A DNA stretch of 64,000 bases from Portulaca oleracea (lineage: Eukaryota > Streptophyta > Magnoliopsida > Caryophyllales > Portulacaceae): positions 3,224,001 through 3,288,000 of the forward strand of contig CM055880.1 of the NCBI GenBank assembly GCA_029582165.1, in the 5' to 3' direction. Every line of letters starts with the position of its first letter. The first letter of the stretch is position 1. Of the stretch, positions 23,091-35,549 are shown piece by piece. Below the pieces are notes generated by a model. The model did no database searches. It had not been told where the DNA came from and worked only from the letters and a program-made list of their open reading frames with translations. The translations under genes were made by a program, and so were the position numbers.

Positions 23091-25010
23091 TGAGGACACC
23101 TAAATAAAAGTGACGGGAGGCCGTACCAGCAAGCAAGTTGTAGAGGTGGGGCCTCGGGGGATCGTAACGGGGTTCAATCCCTATTCAAAAATTGGTACAC
23201 TAAGAAAGCACCTGTCCTGTCAAGACAATAATAAACCAAGCCCACCACACCAAAAGTGTGTTCCCACTGTATAACTGGAAACTTCCCCACAATTCATCTG
23301 ATTTTAAAACATCAATCAAGGGAAAGACCGAAAGAAAAAGCATCCATCGGTGTCACTGTCTTTCAGAGCAGACGAAAATGAAAGCCTTTTTATGACTGTC
23401 AAAATTGCCTGGAGGCCATAAGAAGAAGACAGAAGCAAAAAACACAACCCAAAAAATGAATCCAAAGAAACAAATGAAAAGAAGGGGCTGATACTAAACA
23501 GTCATAGTTGACTTCATACATAGAGCAGGCAAAAAACAAGAGGCAGTAGTAGTCAGTGAACATATATTTCAATCCAAAATTGGTGGTGTTGTGCCTACTT
23601 TTGGCAACAAACTATCAACCTCCTCAGGGGAATCGACCAGTAGCAGAGAAAACACCACATGTCTTGTTTTAATCAACCAAGATTTCGAAGCCCACTTGCT
23701 AAGATTTGTAACGAAGAAATTATTACTGGATTCGGATTTAGGGTTTTCACGACGATAATGACAATTTTCTTTTCTAAAATCAAAGGAATTATGAAGCAGC
23801 CGCCCAGGCACTGCCAATAACAGGATATTGTACAACTCTCACAGAAATAACTCAGGTCAAAAGAGTAACAGAGAAATACATATGATGGGGGGGGGGGGGG
23901 GGCATGCATTATTTTCGCACAGAAGTGCATGCATGTGTCAGAGTCCGAGACTAGGATTCCTACACTTGAGGCAGAGGAAAGAGAGAAAGAAAGAAAGGAA
24001 GGAAGCCGCCCCCAAGACTTGCCAAATGGGGTGCTGTTGTTGTAGGGCAACAAAAGTTCAGAAAAACATTAGAAGACTAAAACCAACAGTTTTACTGGGA
24101 TGTACCTCTCCAAGATTAAATGGATCTGCCAAACACTAAGGGTTAGAAGTGGGGGCAAATTTTGACCGGGTTTATCGAAGCAACTGTTGTTCCAAAGTGA
24201 AGCATTTTAGAATGTAGCGGATGGTCCAATGCCGCCTAAATAGTCCCTGCAGATGGCCTTATGGAGGACTAGACTTCAAGCTCAGAACCTCCTAGATTGA
24301 GTCGTTATTAGGTACTCTTGGTCTATCTAGCAAGATACTCTCTCTCACATTTTTTCACGAATATATAAAGGAAAATTTTGTTGGGGGGAAGGAGGGGTAG
24401 GAATAAAGAAAAGGGGGGAAAAAAACTCGAGGTTGTTGGGATTATCTTGCTAGGTAGTCCAGGGCTACCTAATAATTTGCCTTCTAGGTTCAAAGTGCAT
24501 CATATTTTCACATCCATGACCTGGAGTATTTACTATTTAGAACTATCTTCAATAGTGTGAACAACTGAACATTTCCCAGAGTTGTCTGTGCCTTGAGCAG
24601 AACTTGATTGACTCAAGGATTAGAATAGCTCACCTTAGTGTGCAAGTTAAGCAAAGAATGGGTTTCATAAACAAATCTTAGCACAAAAAGGTCCAAAACC
24701 ATAGTAAAGAAGCTCCGACAAAATTTGATAAACTAGAAGCACCTGGTGTCTTTGATGAATAATGGAGGGGCTCATGGCATGCACTGCCATTTGGTTGACT
24801 TACATTGCTATACCCCACCCTAACAAACAAACAAAAAAACGGAGGGGGGTGTCGAGGGGTGGCTAAGTGTTATTCTGCCTTCCATACATCCAGGTGTAGG
24901 CACCAGATTGGACCGATCACCTGACAATCTTGAGTGTTTACACAATACAATGCAAGATGAAGTGTTCGTATTCAATTCAGGGTGTCATGTGTCTAATGTG
25001 GGCACTCAAG
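23091..25010. other. GC-richer non-coding block with SINE-like pieces
   Basis: Contains a pol III B-box-like 'GGGTTCAATCCC' near 23171, a 16-base G run at 23887-23902 and a second SINE-like stretch near 24850-24985 ('gttcgtattcaattcaggg'). The overlapping minus frames at 23569-24053 have no recognisable domain. Probably a pile of old short retroelements downstream of the CYP23 gene. Confidence 0.4.
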
Positions 25011-25013
25011 GCC

Positions 25014-25245
25014 TTTTTTTTTTTAAACAACGGGTAATAGTCCAACACGTCGGGCCCCCTATCTGAGGGGTACACTAACCCAACAGCCCCATAACGGATG
25101 GGGGTAGGGGATGTCAACGCCCTATACAGGGCCCACACCTTCCACACAATACAATCCTGCATCCTGTAAACAGGAATGCTCCCCCCAAGAATCAAACCTT
25201 GGAGGAAGGGGATGGAAGGGTGGGGAACTTGCCACTAAGGCAAGC
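25014..25245 (-). mobile_element. tRNA-derived SINE
   Basis: Read on the minus strand from about 25245: a 'GCCTTAGTGGCAAG' A-box-like start, then GGTTTGATTC, a good B box, about 45 bp later, a body with 'cattcctgtttacaggatgca', and a terminal A run (T run at 25014-25024 on the plus strand). Two pol III boxes plus a 3' A tail and a length near 230 bp fit a plant SINE. Target duplication not clear. Confidence 0.65.
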
Positions 25246-25439
25246 CCCAATCCACACTCGAGGCCAATTGAAGAGCCCAAGTATCATAATGGAAAATCAT
25301 CACAATTTAAACATAATGAATTTAAATCCATTCATCTGGGTTTTTCGCTTTCCCAACACGTTTGGAAGAACACATTTCTTAGACCCAGTCATCACTCATC
25401 ATGCATCATAATTTTTAGCCAGAAAGTAATAATTAAAGT

Positions 25440-26820
25440 ATTGGCTAAATAAGACTTCAGGAAACTGAGCAGTATAAACCCTTGTCATTCTGATTCAAAA
25501 AGGGACTTCTTTGTTAACTAATAGTAAAAAGTGCCAGTGTTAGTGCTAGTATGCCACCTCTAAGGTAGCAAAAGGAAACCTCCGGCAATGCACGTCACGA
25601 CTGAACATCATTTAGATTCTAAAAGCACAGGTTTAATCAACTACGAGATCTCACTAATCTCATCAAAAGTCTATCGATTGGCTCCCCTAACCTCAAATAA
25701 AAACATAACTTACACAGTGTTGCCCCGCACTGAGAAATTTCATTCATGAAATCTTCTGCACTGTTTGAAAGATGCCCACAAAAATAATGTCTAGAACATA
25801 GATGTTATGCTTGGACCACCGCCATTCAATAGATCGAGACCATTCTGGCCCACCATTAATATTAAAGGATATCTTCTCTGTATGGTTACAAGGAGCATCT
25901 ATTATTGGAGGACTAATATACCTAGAAAGCACCAAAAAAAAAAGGATTTAAAAATCTCTACCGTTTAGTATTGATGGCACCAAAGAGTAATTCAATATCA
26001 AGGACCAGCTAGTTATTTCAACTCCAGTCATATTGGTCCATCATAGGTGGCCTTTCAGCCACCTAACAGGCCAAAAACTTTATATTTCAGTACTTTCTCA
26101 AGTATAACTAATTCACTGCCTCATACATATATGACTTACATTAATCATCAATGCACCTTTTGACCTTCACTAATGCCTGTCACAAAAAGATACCAAACTG
26201 GATCTTGTTCCCATTGTTGGAAAAGCTATTCAAACCTAAAAGTTACTACTAATGTATTGCTGATGTTCCAAACACTTTAGAAGTTGATCCAACATAAACA
26301 TGCTCATAACTTAATAAGCACCCAAGCATGAATTAAACTTAAATAATTCAGCATACATGTCCGACTCGATTCTTACATTCTTTGTTGCATTGTTGGACAT
26401 ACCTCAGTCAAATCTGTGGAACTTGTCAGGTCAAACCAAATGATAGCCAAAGGGAAAACTAAATTGTTAATAACATCATGCTCCCACGATACCAAATCCT
26501 GTTTTTCAAGGCAGAAGGTGCTTTTCATAAAAATTCTCAAGCCAATATCAAACAACAGAAACGATTATCATACATCACATGAAAAGATACATCTCCTTAT
26601 GGGAGATTGTTCCCTGGTTTGTATATATATGTACAATACATTTCACGTAAACAGTTGTGGTTTGAGTTGCCAGTTGTGATCACTAGATAGAATTTCCATT
26701 TTGGCAAAAACTCAAGTAGTCAACTACAAATGAAAAGGAAGGGAGAGGAAATACCATGCATACAGTACTAAAAATTTCCCATCCTCATTGTAATATCACT
26801 AACCTGATTTTTCCTTCTCG
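25440..26820. other. 3' flank of the CYP23 gene, possible extra exons
   Basis: Two minus-strand stretches look exon-like but match nothing I know: about 26495-26400, opening after 'AAACAG' and closing at a GAG|GTATGT donor (32 codons, DLVSWEHDVINN start), and 25935-25744 (63-codon open frame, PEWSRSIEWRWSKHN). They could be spliced 3' UTR of CYP23, a separate transcript or chance. The gene's stop codon at 26825-26823 does not need them. Confidence 0.3.
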
Positions 26821-26822
26821 AA

Positions 26823-29800
26823 TCATGCGAAGCACTTCATTCTCTGCCAGAAGGGATGGGGGAGCGGATGTAAGGACTCATTCAAAGCAAAAATTAAAAT
26901 TGAATGAGATATTCCTTAGAAATCATATTACCCATCTCTCAGTTTCAACATAAGAAGCAGCAAGCCGTCTTTTCAGAAGAGATTTCTCTTCCTCACATGT
27001 ATCTCCATTGATATCTAGCAGAAAATTAACACAATAATGTGAACATGGGGAACGGTAAATATCAAAATAGGAGACATAACTACCCCATATGTTAGACATT
27101 TTTTGCTTTACATATGCTTTTAGAAACCTTAAAGAATCCCATTAGACATGGAATGAAGGACTTGGACAATCAATTTCAAAGTTTGCTTATTTAGCTCGAG
27201 GTCTGAATTTGTTTTAAGAGAAGTTCATGCAAATATAGTGTTTACTTGACTCAGATCAGAAATACACAGTGAATAATGTTGTCCAGTTTCAAACTTTCAG
27301 TTCAAGTGGAGTATACACAAGGGTAATCAATCAAATATTGTTCTTAACATTATCATCTACTCATATGGTTAGGTATGGCCCAAAATACATTTTTACATTG
27401 GAGCATTAATTTCTCATTCTAGAGGATTCTATTTAATGACCCTGTGCCGTCCATTTGTTAATTACTCAAGAAGTTGACATGTTAAAGTCCATCACGCTTT
27501 CCACTAAAGTTAACTGAAGTTGAAATTGAAAGTAAGCCAGGGTCATGACCACGATCATCAAGCACATTCTCTTTTTTTTCATTTTAGCATTCCGGGAGGG
27601 ACCAGAGTCCACCCATGGGCTTAGCTTAAGTCCAGGGCAACTAGAGCCTCTTTGGTTGCCTTATTTTGATGAATTCTTTATCAATTTACTTAGGCCATTT
27701 ACGTGGTATCATTGGGCATTTATATGAAGCATAGCAAGAGTGGTTTCAAGTTGATGGAACACACCAAAAGTCTTTGTGATTTATCCACCTTTGTCTATTT
27801 ATATGGTGATTATTCAACCACCTCAATTGTGGCATTTGTACCACCAAGTGGAGTGCTTTCCGGGCCTTTTGTACCATTGGAATAAGTAGCGAGAATTTGA
27901 GATTTTATATCTCTCGTCTCTGTTCCACCTTTATATTAGGAAATTTATATTTGAGAGTTTAGTCGTGATATTGTAATCTCTTTTATAGACCTCTTCTGTG
28001 CATATTACTTTGAGATCATTATTGTCCTCTCCCATCGCTATGGTAGATTTGCTCATTCTTTGCTGCCCATGGTTTTCTCTTGTTTCGGGTTTACACGTAA
28101 AATCTTGGTGTTGTTGCAATTATTATTGTCTTGGTTTTATCTTCCCCAATCTCATTACTGGATTATTTGCTTAGATTTTTTATACACACATATAATCCAC
28201 TAAGACCTATAGAATATCTCAGGAAAACAAGCGATGAAGCAAATATATCAATAGGTGGAAGAATGTTTGCCTTCATCCCAGTTCATCGCAGTACTTTTGA
28301 CCTACTTGCTCAACATATTTTCCTATGGCTTGTGGCCTAAAAATCTCTCGACATTTATATTTCAAGTGGACTCTAGAGATTTATATTTCAAGTCCAGTGC
28401 ATAATGGCTACTAAGCCCACAACAGGATGACAAGGATGACAAGGGGGACACTGACAATCTTATATGCACTAAAACAAACTCTACTTGAAGTAGATGGAAC
28501 AAAAACCATTAAGGAAGTCCATAATGTAGATAATACTTAAAAGCAACTAAAGCAACTCCCCCTTTTCTTTCTCTATTTCGTTTGGTCTTTTTTAAGACGA
28601 ACAAACATAACTCAATATCCATCTGAGCTACAAACTTATGCAACGTAGGAAATATGGATCAGTTGCCATTTTCAGGTTTCTGCAAGTCAACGGAAGGGGC
28701 CAAGCCAGTTATGATAACACACAGAGTTCAATTCTGTAGTTATAACTAGATCATGAAAGCAGAAACACAGGACCTAAGAATATGAGTCCGTTGTCTTGCC
28801 ACTAGTCATGAAAGAGCTTATTGAAGTGTCACGGTGCATGTTATTTGCCAAAGATGGGTCAAAGTTGACAAGCTTAAAGGAGTGAAATTAATTGGGAATT
28901 TGAACAGATAGCATAGAGTTCAAGGATCTTACATTGGCTAAGTTACAGACCCTATTCTGTATTAACTTTAATAAGGATGTGGTTGACACGAAAGCAGAAG
29001 ACAGTACTGCTGCTCAGTGCTCATTCATCAAAAACGCTTAAAAAAAGGAACACAAAAAGAAGGGGGGAAGAAGGAAGCTTATATATTGGGATCAATTGAA
29101 CAGGCAAGAGAAATTAAAGATGAAACTTTTTGCTGGAACTCTGTGAATACTTCTTATTTCGTCTTTCTTAGCTAGTTACGGTTTGCATAGACATCTGTTC
29201 GCTGGTGGTACTTCTCTTCATGTATGTTGCAGTTCCTATGACTATAACATTTCAGCATATGTGATTTGAAACCACTAGTACCACTTCACAAGTCTCTATG
29301 GCCTCAAGTATTAACATTACTACTTCTGAGAGCCTTATCACTTCTACGTTGCTTTTCTTTTGTTTCCTAAGCTCTAAAGAACAAATTTCTTTCAAAAAAA
29401 TTAAAAGGGACAAGGAAAAACTGCTTTCAAATAGGGGACCTGTAGATAACAGCATTTCTGCTTGTAGCATTAAGTTTGTCCATCAGGATCTATCTAGGGC
29501 CCTATGTAGCTAGGATGCATGGAAGGGTGACTGTTTGTGTTGGTTTCCAACCTGAACTCGCAAGGGGGTGGAGGGGGGGAGTAGAGGGGAAAAAATACAA
29601 TGGAAATGGAAAACTTGATCCTTACCATAGTAATATGAAGATAATATTGTGATCCTCTCCATGGGCTGAAAAATGCACAAGAAAGAGAGTTATTTTTTAG
29701 AAAATAAGACAAAGGGAAGGAGTTAGTCTATCATGGAATTATAATTTTTGAGACTAGGATAGAAATTGAAATTCCAAATTTGGTAGGAAACCCAAAAAAA

Positions 29801-32244
29801 AAAAAAAAAATTCTTCTGGCAATAGTTACAACAGAGATTATGGTTTTATTTTCGTCAATCTTATACATCAAAAGAACATAAGCTGCAGCTAGTGCAAGAA
29901 GATATGCAGACAAAATTATGCACCCAGGCAGGTAGACAGCTAGACAAGTTATTTGTTACACCGGACACAAAAATCCAAAACTCAGAACGAATAGTGGTGA
30001 AGGGGCACAAATATGATCTTTCCTGATGGAAAATGGTGATCACATTCTGATGCTATATGCTGCATCTAACATGTCCAAAAATTTGGAGGGGAGATTACTT
30101 AACCGGACCAAGTTTCAGCAGTTTGAAGACAATCGTTTCAAGGTTTTAATAGTTTAAGTGTACTAGTAGGTAGTTACTCTGCATGAAGATAAACCTACAG
30201 CAGACCATAAAGGAATGGGTTGCTATATTATAAGATTAGTCTTAATGATACCATTACAAACATTCCTCTCACAGAAGACATAAGTATGCACAGACCCATT
30301 AACAGAAGATAGCAATTGAAATCAATTTATGCCGTTCTACTCAACAAAGGTCAGAGAAGATACCATTACAAAAATTCCCTCTCTTCGAGTTGGCAACTCC
30401 TCAAGTTTTCTCAACGTTTCATCGCCCTTAGTGACCTTGCCAAAAATTGCATACTGGAAGACAAGAAACTACCATTTGTAAGTTTATGCCACCAAAATAA
30501 TAAGGACATGGAAATTATCTTCATAATCTTATGCACATACATAAATTAACCTACCGTTCCATCAAGATGAGGTGCATCGCCAAGAAGCATAGAGAATGAA
30601 GATGATCCACTATCTGGGTCATCATACCTACAAGAATGCACTTGAGTCCACTTTATCAGCACTAAATCCAAATCGCATATCCAAAAGTCGCACTATAAAA
30701 CAAGGTTTGAGGATCTGATATAGCAGTCTTAGTGTCTTACCCCCTGAATTAAAAGGTTTTGAGAGACTGGTTTTGATTGGCCAAGATTTTAAAATTGTTC
30801 ACTACCTACTAGTACACTTTGTTAGCTCTATGAGAAGTAAATGGTCTTTGATCAATCTCAAGGAAGTTTGTCTAAATAAGGATGACATGAGATAACTAAT
30901 GCAGAGAAGACAACCAACAAATGATCATTTTGCAAGTGTGAACCCTACCTCAAAACACAAAGTATATAACAAGACTAACCAATAGGGGTTAGGGACACTC
31001 TTTCAAACCCAATAATGAATGGTTCTCATACCAGAGAATTTTCTAAGAAAATTAACTACCTTGCCAACATCTACAACAACAAGAAGAATCCTTAATGCAG
31101 TCTCGCTAATGCGAGGTCTGGGATCCAGATGTAGGCAACATTCCACTCATGCACGGGAGTGCATGAAGAGGTTGATTCCGGTCTGGCTTTGCCGACATAT
31201 ACCAATAAACAAAAACAAAAACAAATCGCAATGTCGATGCACCATTCCCAAATTCACCATCAAAAATGAGCAACAACGCAAACATAGCGAGCAAGAAAGG
31301 ATCTTACACTTTACCTCCCCATCGAAAGGATACCCCTAACATGTTTGACCTTACTAAATTCACCAACAACAGTTTTCTCAGCTTCCTTCCTCTGCTCAGC
31401 ATTCATCGGAGCTGTCCTGCCTCCTACAACATCAGCAACCTGAGCTACAAAACCCTTGTCAACCTGTTTTTAAGGAACAACATTCAGTCACTAATAGCAT
31501 GCACTAAAAGATCGCCTTCAGCTAACCAATGAACTCAAGCATGAAGCAGGCAGAAATCCGAATCATACCCGGAAGAAGTGATTGGTATTATAGCATCCAA
31601 GTCGAACGAGTTTAAAAATGTGTTCAACAGTCTTAGGAGCCACGCTGGGGTAAAACCCAAATTCAATATCCCCATAGTTTGTCTGCAGCATGAGCCAACA
31701 TAAGTAACAGAAAACAAAGAGTATCACCATCACAATACATTTACCATTTAGAAAATACAGGCATTTGGCAACAACAATAAGATACACAAAATCAAAGATA
31801 TTGTACATATGACAGCAAAAAGGGTTTATAACATTAGAACACATTACCAAAAATCCAAACTTTAGCAGAAGACAATTACAAGTACAATCAACATACATAT
31901 ACATATATCTACAATCAAATTAGTACAAGGAAGACTTATAAATTACATCACTTACCATGTTAATCGCTTCTAGATTCAAAATGCTATAACTACTTACTGA
32001 TTAAGCCCCCAATCAGAAACAATGGAGATAGTATCCCCAATTTCCCGCAATTTTACGCAATGAAGAAGAAATTCAATAAGAACACAGTACTAGAACATTA
32101 ACCTAACTAAAAATACAACGAAATTTAGGGATTTTGAACCTGGAAAACAACGCGAGTTGATCCAAGCTGGGGTTCCTCAGCAAGGGCAAATGTGAGGGAG
32201 ATGAGGAGAAGGAAACCCAGAAAAAACGTCTTTGAGATCTCCAT
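26823..32244 (-). CDS. CYP23: CYP23-type secretory cyclophilin (peptidyl-prolyl isomerase)
   Basis: Eight coding exons on the minus strand: 32244-32140, 31682-31569, 31463-31315, 30627-30555, 30453-30364, 29665-29626, 27014-26932, 26843-26823. All junctions are GT-AG and in phase, total 675 nt, 224 aa, close to the length of Arabidopsis CYP23. Residues 1-22 are a signal peptide (FLLLISLTFALA). The cyclophilin domain (about 30-185) has NHFFRVDKGFVAQ, where R73, F78 and Q81 align with the catalytic R55, F60 and Q63 of human CypA. The cyclosporin-binding W121 position is H in PHLDGTYAIFGKV, and F113 appears to be S. The tail (about 185-224) has SSYYYD, CEEEKSLLKRRLA and ends RMKCFA, the conserved CYP23 C-terminus. 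Expected role: isomerising Xaa-Pro bonds of proteins in the ER or secretory pathway. Intron 6 is 2.6 kb and contains a probable LTR remnant; intron 3 holds a SINE-like repeat. No exon is broken, so the gene should be functional. Confidence 0.93.
27540..28150 (+). mobile_element. Possible LTR-retrotransposon remnant in CYP23 intron 6
   Basis: The stretch ends with 'gggtttacacgtaaaatcttggtg' and 'ttgttgcaattattattg', wording typical of the 3' part of Copia-type LTRs ('ttccacgtaaatctt'). Open frames at 27545-27885 contain no recognisable gag or pol motif, and no second LTR or primer-binding site was found. Confidence 0.35.
31067..31190 (+). repeat. SINE-like repeat in CYP23 intron 3
   Basis: Reads 'tacaacaacaagaag..tgcagtctcgctaatgcgaggtctggg' followed by 'gatgtaggcaacattcc', the same family as the two units at 7735-7925. 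Lies between coding exons 3 and 4 and avoids the splice sites. Confidence 0.55.
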
Positions 32245-32728
32245 TGTTTGGTTCTTCAATTGAATTTGAAGCTTGAGAATTGATTTTGAGATTACAAAGT
32301 GAGACAGAGAAATCGTCGATCATGAAGCAAGTGATACCATAGTATGCAATCCTGGAGAAGTTTTCGTTGACTTGCAACTTGGTGTTTTGACTCTCTAGTG
32401 TTTGGCTGTTTTATGATCGTCAAAAAATTTGGTAAATTTGGGTTTATCAAATTTGCTTAATGTCAAAATTTATTTCTCAAACCCGATTTTATTTGAGTCA
32501 AAAACGAGTTCGGATAATAAAGGATGAGAAATATTGTATTGGAATATTCAATGATATAATTTTGGCCATCTCTACTTCATAATCAATTTTAAAAAATGTG
32601 ATTTCCTAATCATAATTTTCACTAATATTTTCTTTAGTATTTTTTTTTTTTGGGTTGTTCAAAACCCAACTTTGGTTTGAAGATATGCCATGCAGAATAG
32701 AAAATCCCAACAAATTAATATCAGCATC

Positions 32729-32907
32729 GGCCCAATAATAATTTGAAAGGATCGTAACTGTAGCCCAAACGTCACAAGCTGCCTACGCTGTGGCCCATTA
32801 TCATTACTTCCTGTGAGTAAAAATCATTAGGCCCAAAAAATACTGGCATTATAGGGAGTTTGACCCTGAGGGATGGCCCAAAAGCCAAATTGACAGAAAA
32901 AGGCCCA
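32729..32907 (-). promoter_or_regulatory. Cluster of five GGCCCA site II boxes upstream of CYP23
   Basis: GGCCCA (TGGGCC on the minus strand) occurs at 32729-32734, 32792-32797, 32830-32835, 32875-32880 and 32902-32907, with AGCCCA at 32761. The cluster lies 485-665 bp upstream of the CYP23 ATG and is absent from neighbouring intergenic DNA. It is the best candidate for the CYP23 promoter. A divergent plus-strand transcript is possible but no plus gene was found. Confidence 0.5.
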
Positions 32908-32909
32908 AA

Positions 32910-35300
32910 AAACACGGTCACCTGTGTGGTGGACATACATACATATACATATAGATATATCCAAGTTATTAAACAATATCACTTGAAACAAATTTATATA
33001 TTGATCATGTTCTTTCAATTCACCATACACAAATACTTACTTTTCTTATTCTTCAGCTGAATCACACTTATTTATATTAAATTGGTTTATATCATTAGAA
33101 ACAAAATATGTTAGAATTGTGTTATGATTATTGAATTGTACCAAATACTTGCAATATATTAACAATTAAGAGCATGTCTATTATTCTATATCTATTAACA
33201 ATCCATCTTAGATGCCTAGATAGCTATGATCAATTGGCACCATACCCTAGTTGAAGAATATATCAAAACAAACCAAAGTCATACAAGAACATGTAAATAT
33301 ATTCTTAATTGGAGAACAACAATTGATGATGATCAAATGAGAATATATACATACATCACATATCATTTTCATTGACATCATATGGCTTCCCCAAATGTAC
33401 AAAACAATCATGCAAATAGAGCAAAAGAATGTTATATATATAGGGTGGTTATCAAAATTAAAACCCCATAAAGATTCTCATACTTTTTTTATATATAAGC
33501 AAAGCCCATGAATATGATTGAGAGATGTGGCTCATTTGAGGCTCTAACTTTGGAATCTCCCCACTTTTCCACTACTACTTAACTAGATGTTCTTCTTTTC
33601 TTTTTTTTCTTTTTTTTTTGTTTCTCCCTCTTCATATATTATTATTTGTTCTTTTCTCAATATGGAGAAAGGAAAATCTCAACTTTAACTTCAAGCAACC
33701 AAAAAGTCATCATTTGGGTATTTTTAAAGCCTTTACATTGTGTTACATGCACCATATATATCAAAATGCATCAGAAAATTGGTGGTGTTCGTTATTTTTA
33801 GATACGAAAATAATACTTTCATTTACTTTTAAAATTAACATTTTATATGTATTCTCGTCTACAATTTATTGGGTTTATAATAATAAATATATAATAGATT
33901 ATTTGTACAATTTATTGAGGTTCAAGTGAACGCAAAATAGTTTCTGGATTTTTTAATAATTTTTTAGAATATATATTGTTTTTATTTTTCTTTATAAAAA
34001 ATACTACCTTTATTCTAAGTGTAACAGGTCGGAGTGTATGTAGTAAAATTTTGACATTTTAATATGTAATGAACTTTGTTAAGAAATTATAAAATTATGA
34101 AAATAAAATATCAAAAACTATCAAAATTTAAAGTAATAAACAAATCGCAATATATGAAATACATTTAAAGTTTAAACCGCTCGAAAAAGAACCATCAATC
34201 GATCGAATTATAAATGCTATATAGGCTATGTACATAGTAATACTCATGCTTTTGAAAATGATGTATGCCTAATATTTTGTTCTTTATTTTGCAGATTTTT
34301 TTTTTTTTTGGTTGAAAATAAATTTGCTTATTTGGAGATAGAATCTTGTTGAATGGAAACAGGAGAATGGCACAGCCAATACGTCTCTCTTTTTGACCTA
34401 TCCACTATGCTTTTTTTCCCTTGTATTTTTCTTTTTCAAATTTTGTAAGCTTATATTACATCAAAAATTAGATGTTGACTTGAATAAATACACAAAAATC
34501 AAAGCCGCCTTATACTTATTTTAATGTTTTAGTAATTCAAATACCTCACGTATAGAATTGGATTGCATGGACCATATTTTTGCAACTTGCGTCAATTATA
34601 GAGTTGTCATACATATGGCTCCAGCTAATTTTGTGTTAAGACAAATGGGATATATTTGAATTTTGGTCATATTGATTAATGTCAAAATTCGGTGGAAAAT
34701 TCTATGACTTGCATCGGGTCAGACAGATTTTGCCAAACGGTATGCAACATGGCTCCGGATGATCTATATAATCAAATTACATATTTTGACTTTTTTTCCA
34801 AAATTATACATAGGCCAAGTGTTCAAGTTGCAATTGGTTTTTTTTTATACAAAATTTGCAATTAATTCTTCGTATAGTCAACCAAAGCTAAAAGAATACA
34901 ATAAAGACTAATATATATATATATACACGTTTGAGTGTGCGTGTGAGTATATACACACACAAATATATAAGTACACACATATACATACATACATACATAT
35001 GTATGTATGTATGTGTATAGATAAGGAGGGTAAGATTCAACATTTAGCCGATAATCAATTTCAAGGATTCTGCATCAATTGTCTTCATACAAAGTACAAA
35101 AAAAAAATCTCTACTTAGGGTCGAAACCATGTTGGAATAGAAGAAAAGTCTTAACTTTACAATTCAGTCAATAGTTGATTACATTATACTTCATTATGTA
35201 TTTTTTTAAAGGTAAATAACCAACTTTTTATCCTAATTAACCCAGCCCAAATTCACAATGTTTTTAATAATTACTGAAACTTATCTAATATTACTGATTT
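32910..35300. other. AT-rich intergenic DNA
   Basis: No domain-bearing frame. A Stowaway-like left end ('actacctttattctaagtgt', near 34004) lacks a clear right end. The microsatellite-rich stretch 34911-35020 includes a palindrome listed separately. Confidence 0.45.
34983..35014. repeat. 32-bp perfect palindrome of ACAT/ATGT repeats
   Basis: Perfect inverted repeat centred on CATATG at 34996-35001 with 13 further paired bases on each side, made of (CATA)n and (TATG)n. It could extrude as a cruciform; more likely a microsatellite by-product. Confidence 0.8.
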
Positions 35301-35305
35301 TCCTA

Positions 35306-35544
35306 GCCCTGTTCTTTTCTGCGATTGGCAAACTGCGGTGCCATAGCCTACCGCAGTTTACCACAACCCGCCACATTTTACCGCACATCATTACTTTTCT
35401 CTCTCCTCACTTTTCTCTCTCCCCACTTTTCTTCTCTACTTTTTACATCCTCCCTCCTCACATATCCCACATACCAATAACTTACCACAATTCCACCACA
35501 CTTCACCACACCATTCCGCAAAATACCGCATAAAAAAACAAGGC
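35306..35544 (+). mobile_element. Tourist-like (PIF/Harbinger) MITE, copy 2
   Basis: 239 bp flanked by CTA (35303-35305 and 35545-35547). Begins GCCCTGTTCTTTTCTGCG; complemented right end GCCTTGTTTTTTTATGCGG. The body matches copy 1 at 3759. Confidence 0.8.
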
Positions 35545-35549
35545 CTATC

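Noticed and set aside
23169..23180. tRNA gene suggested by GGGTTCAATCCC
   Set aside because: No acceptor stem or A box at the right distance; a SINE-derived B box is more likely.
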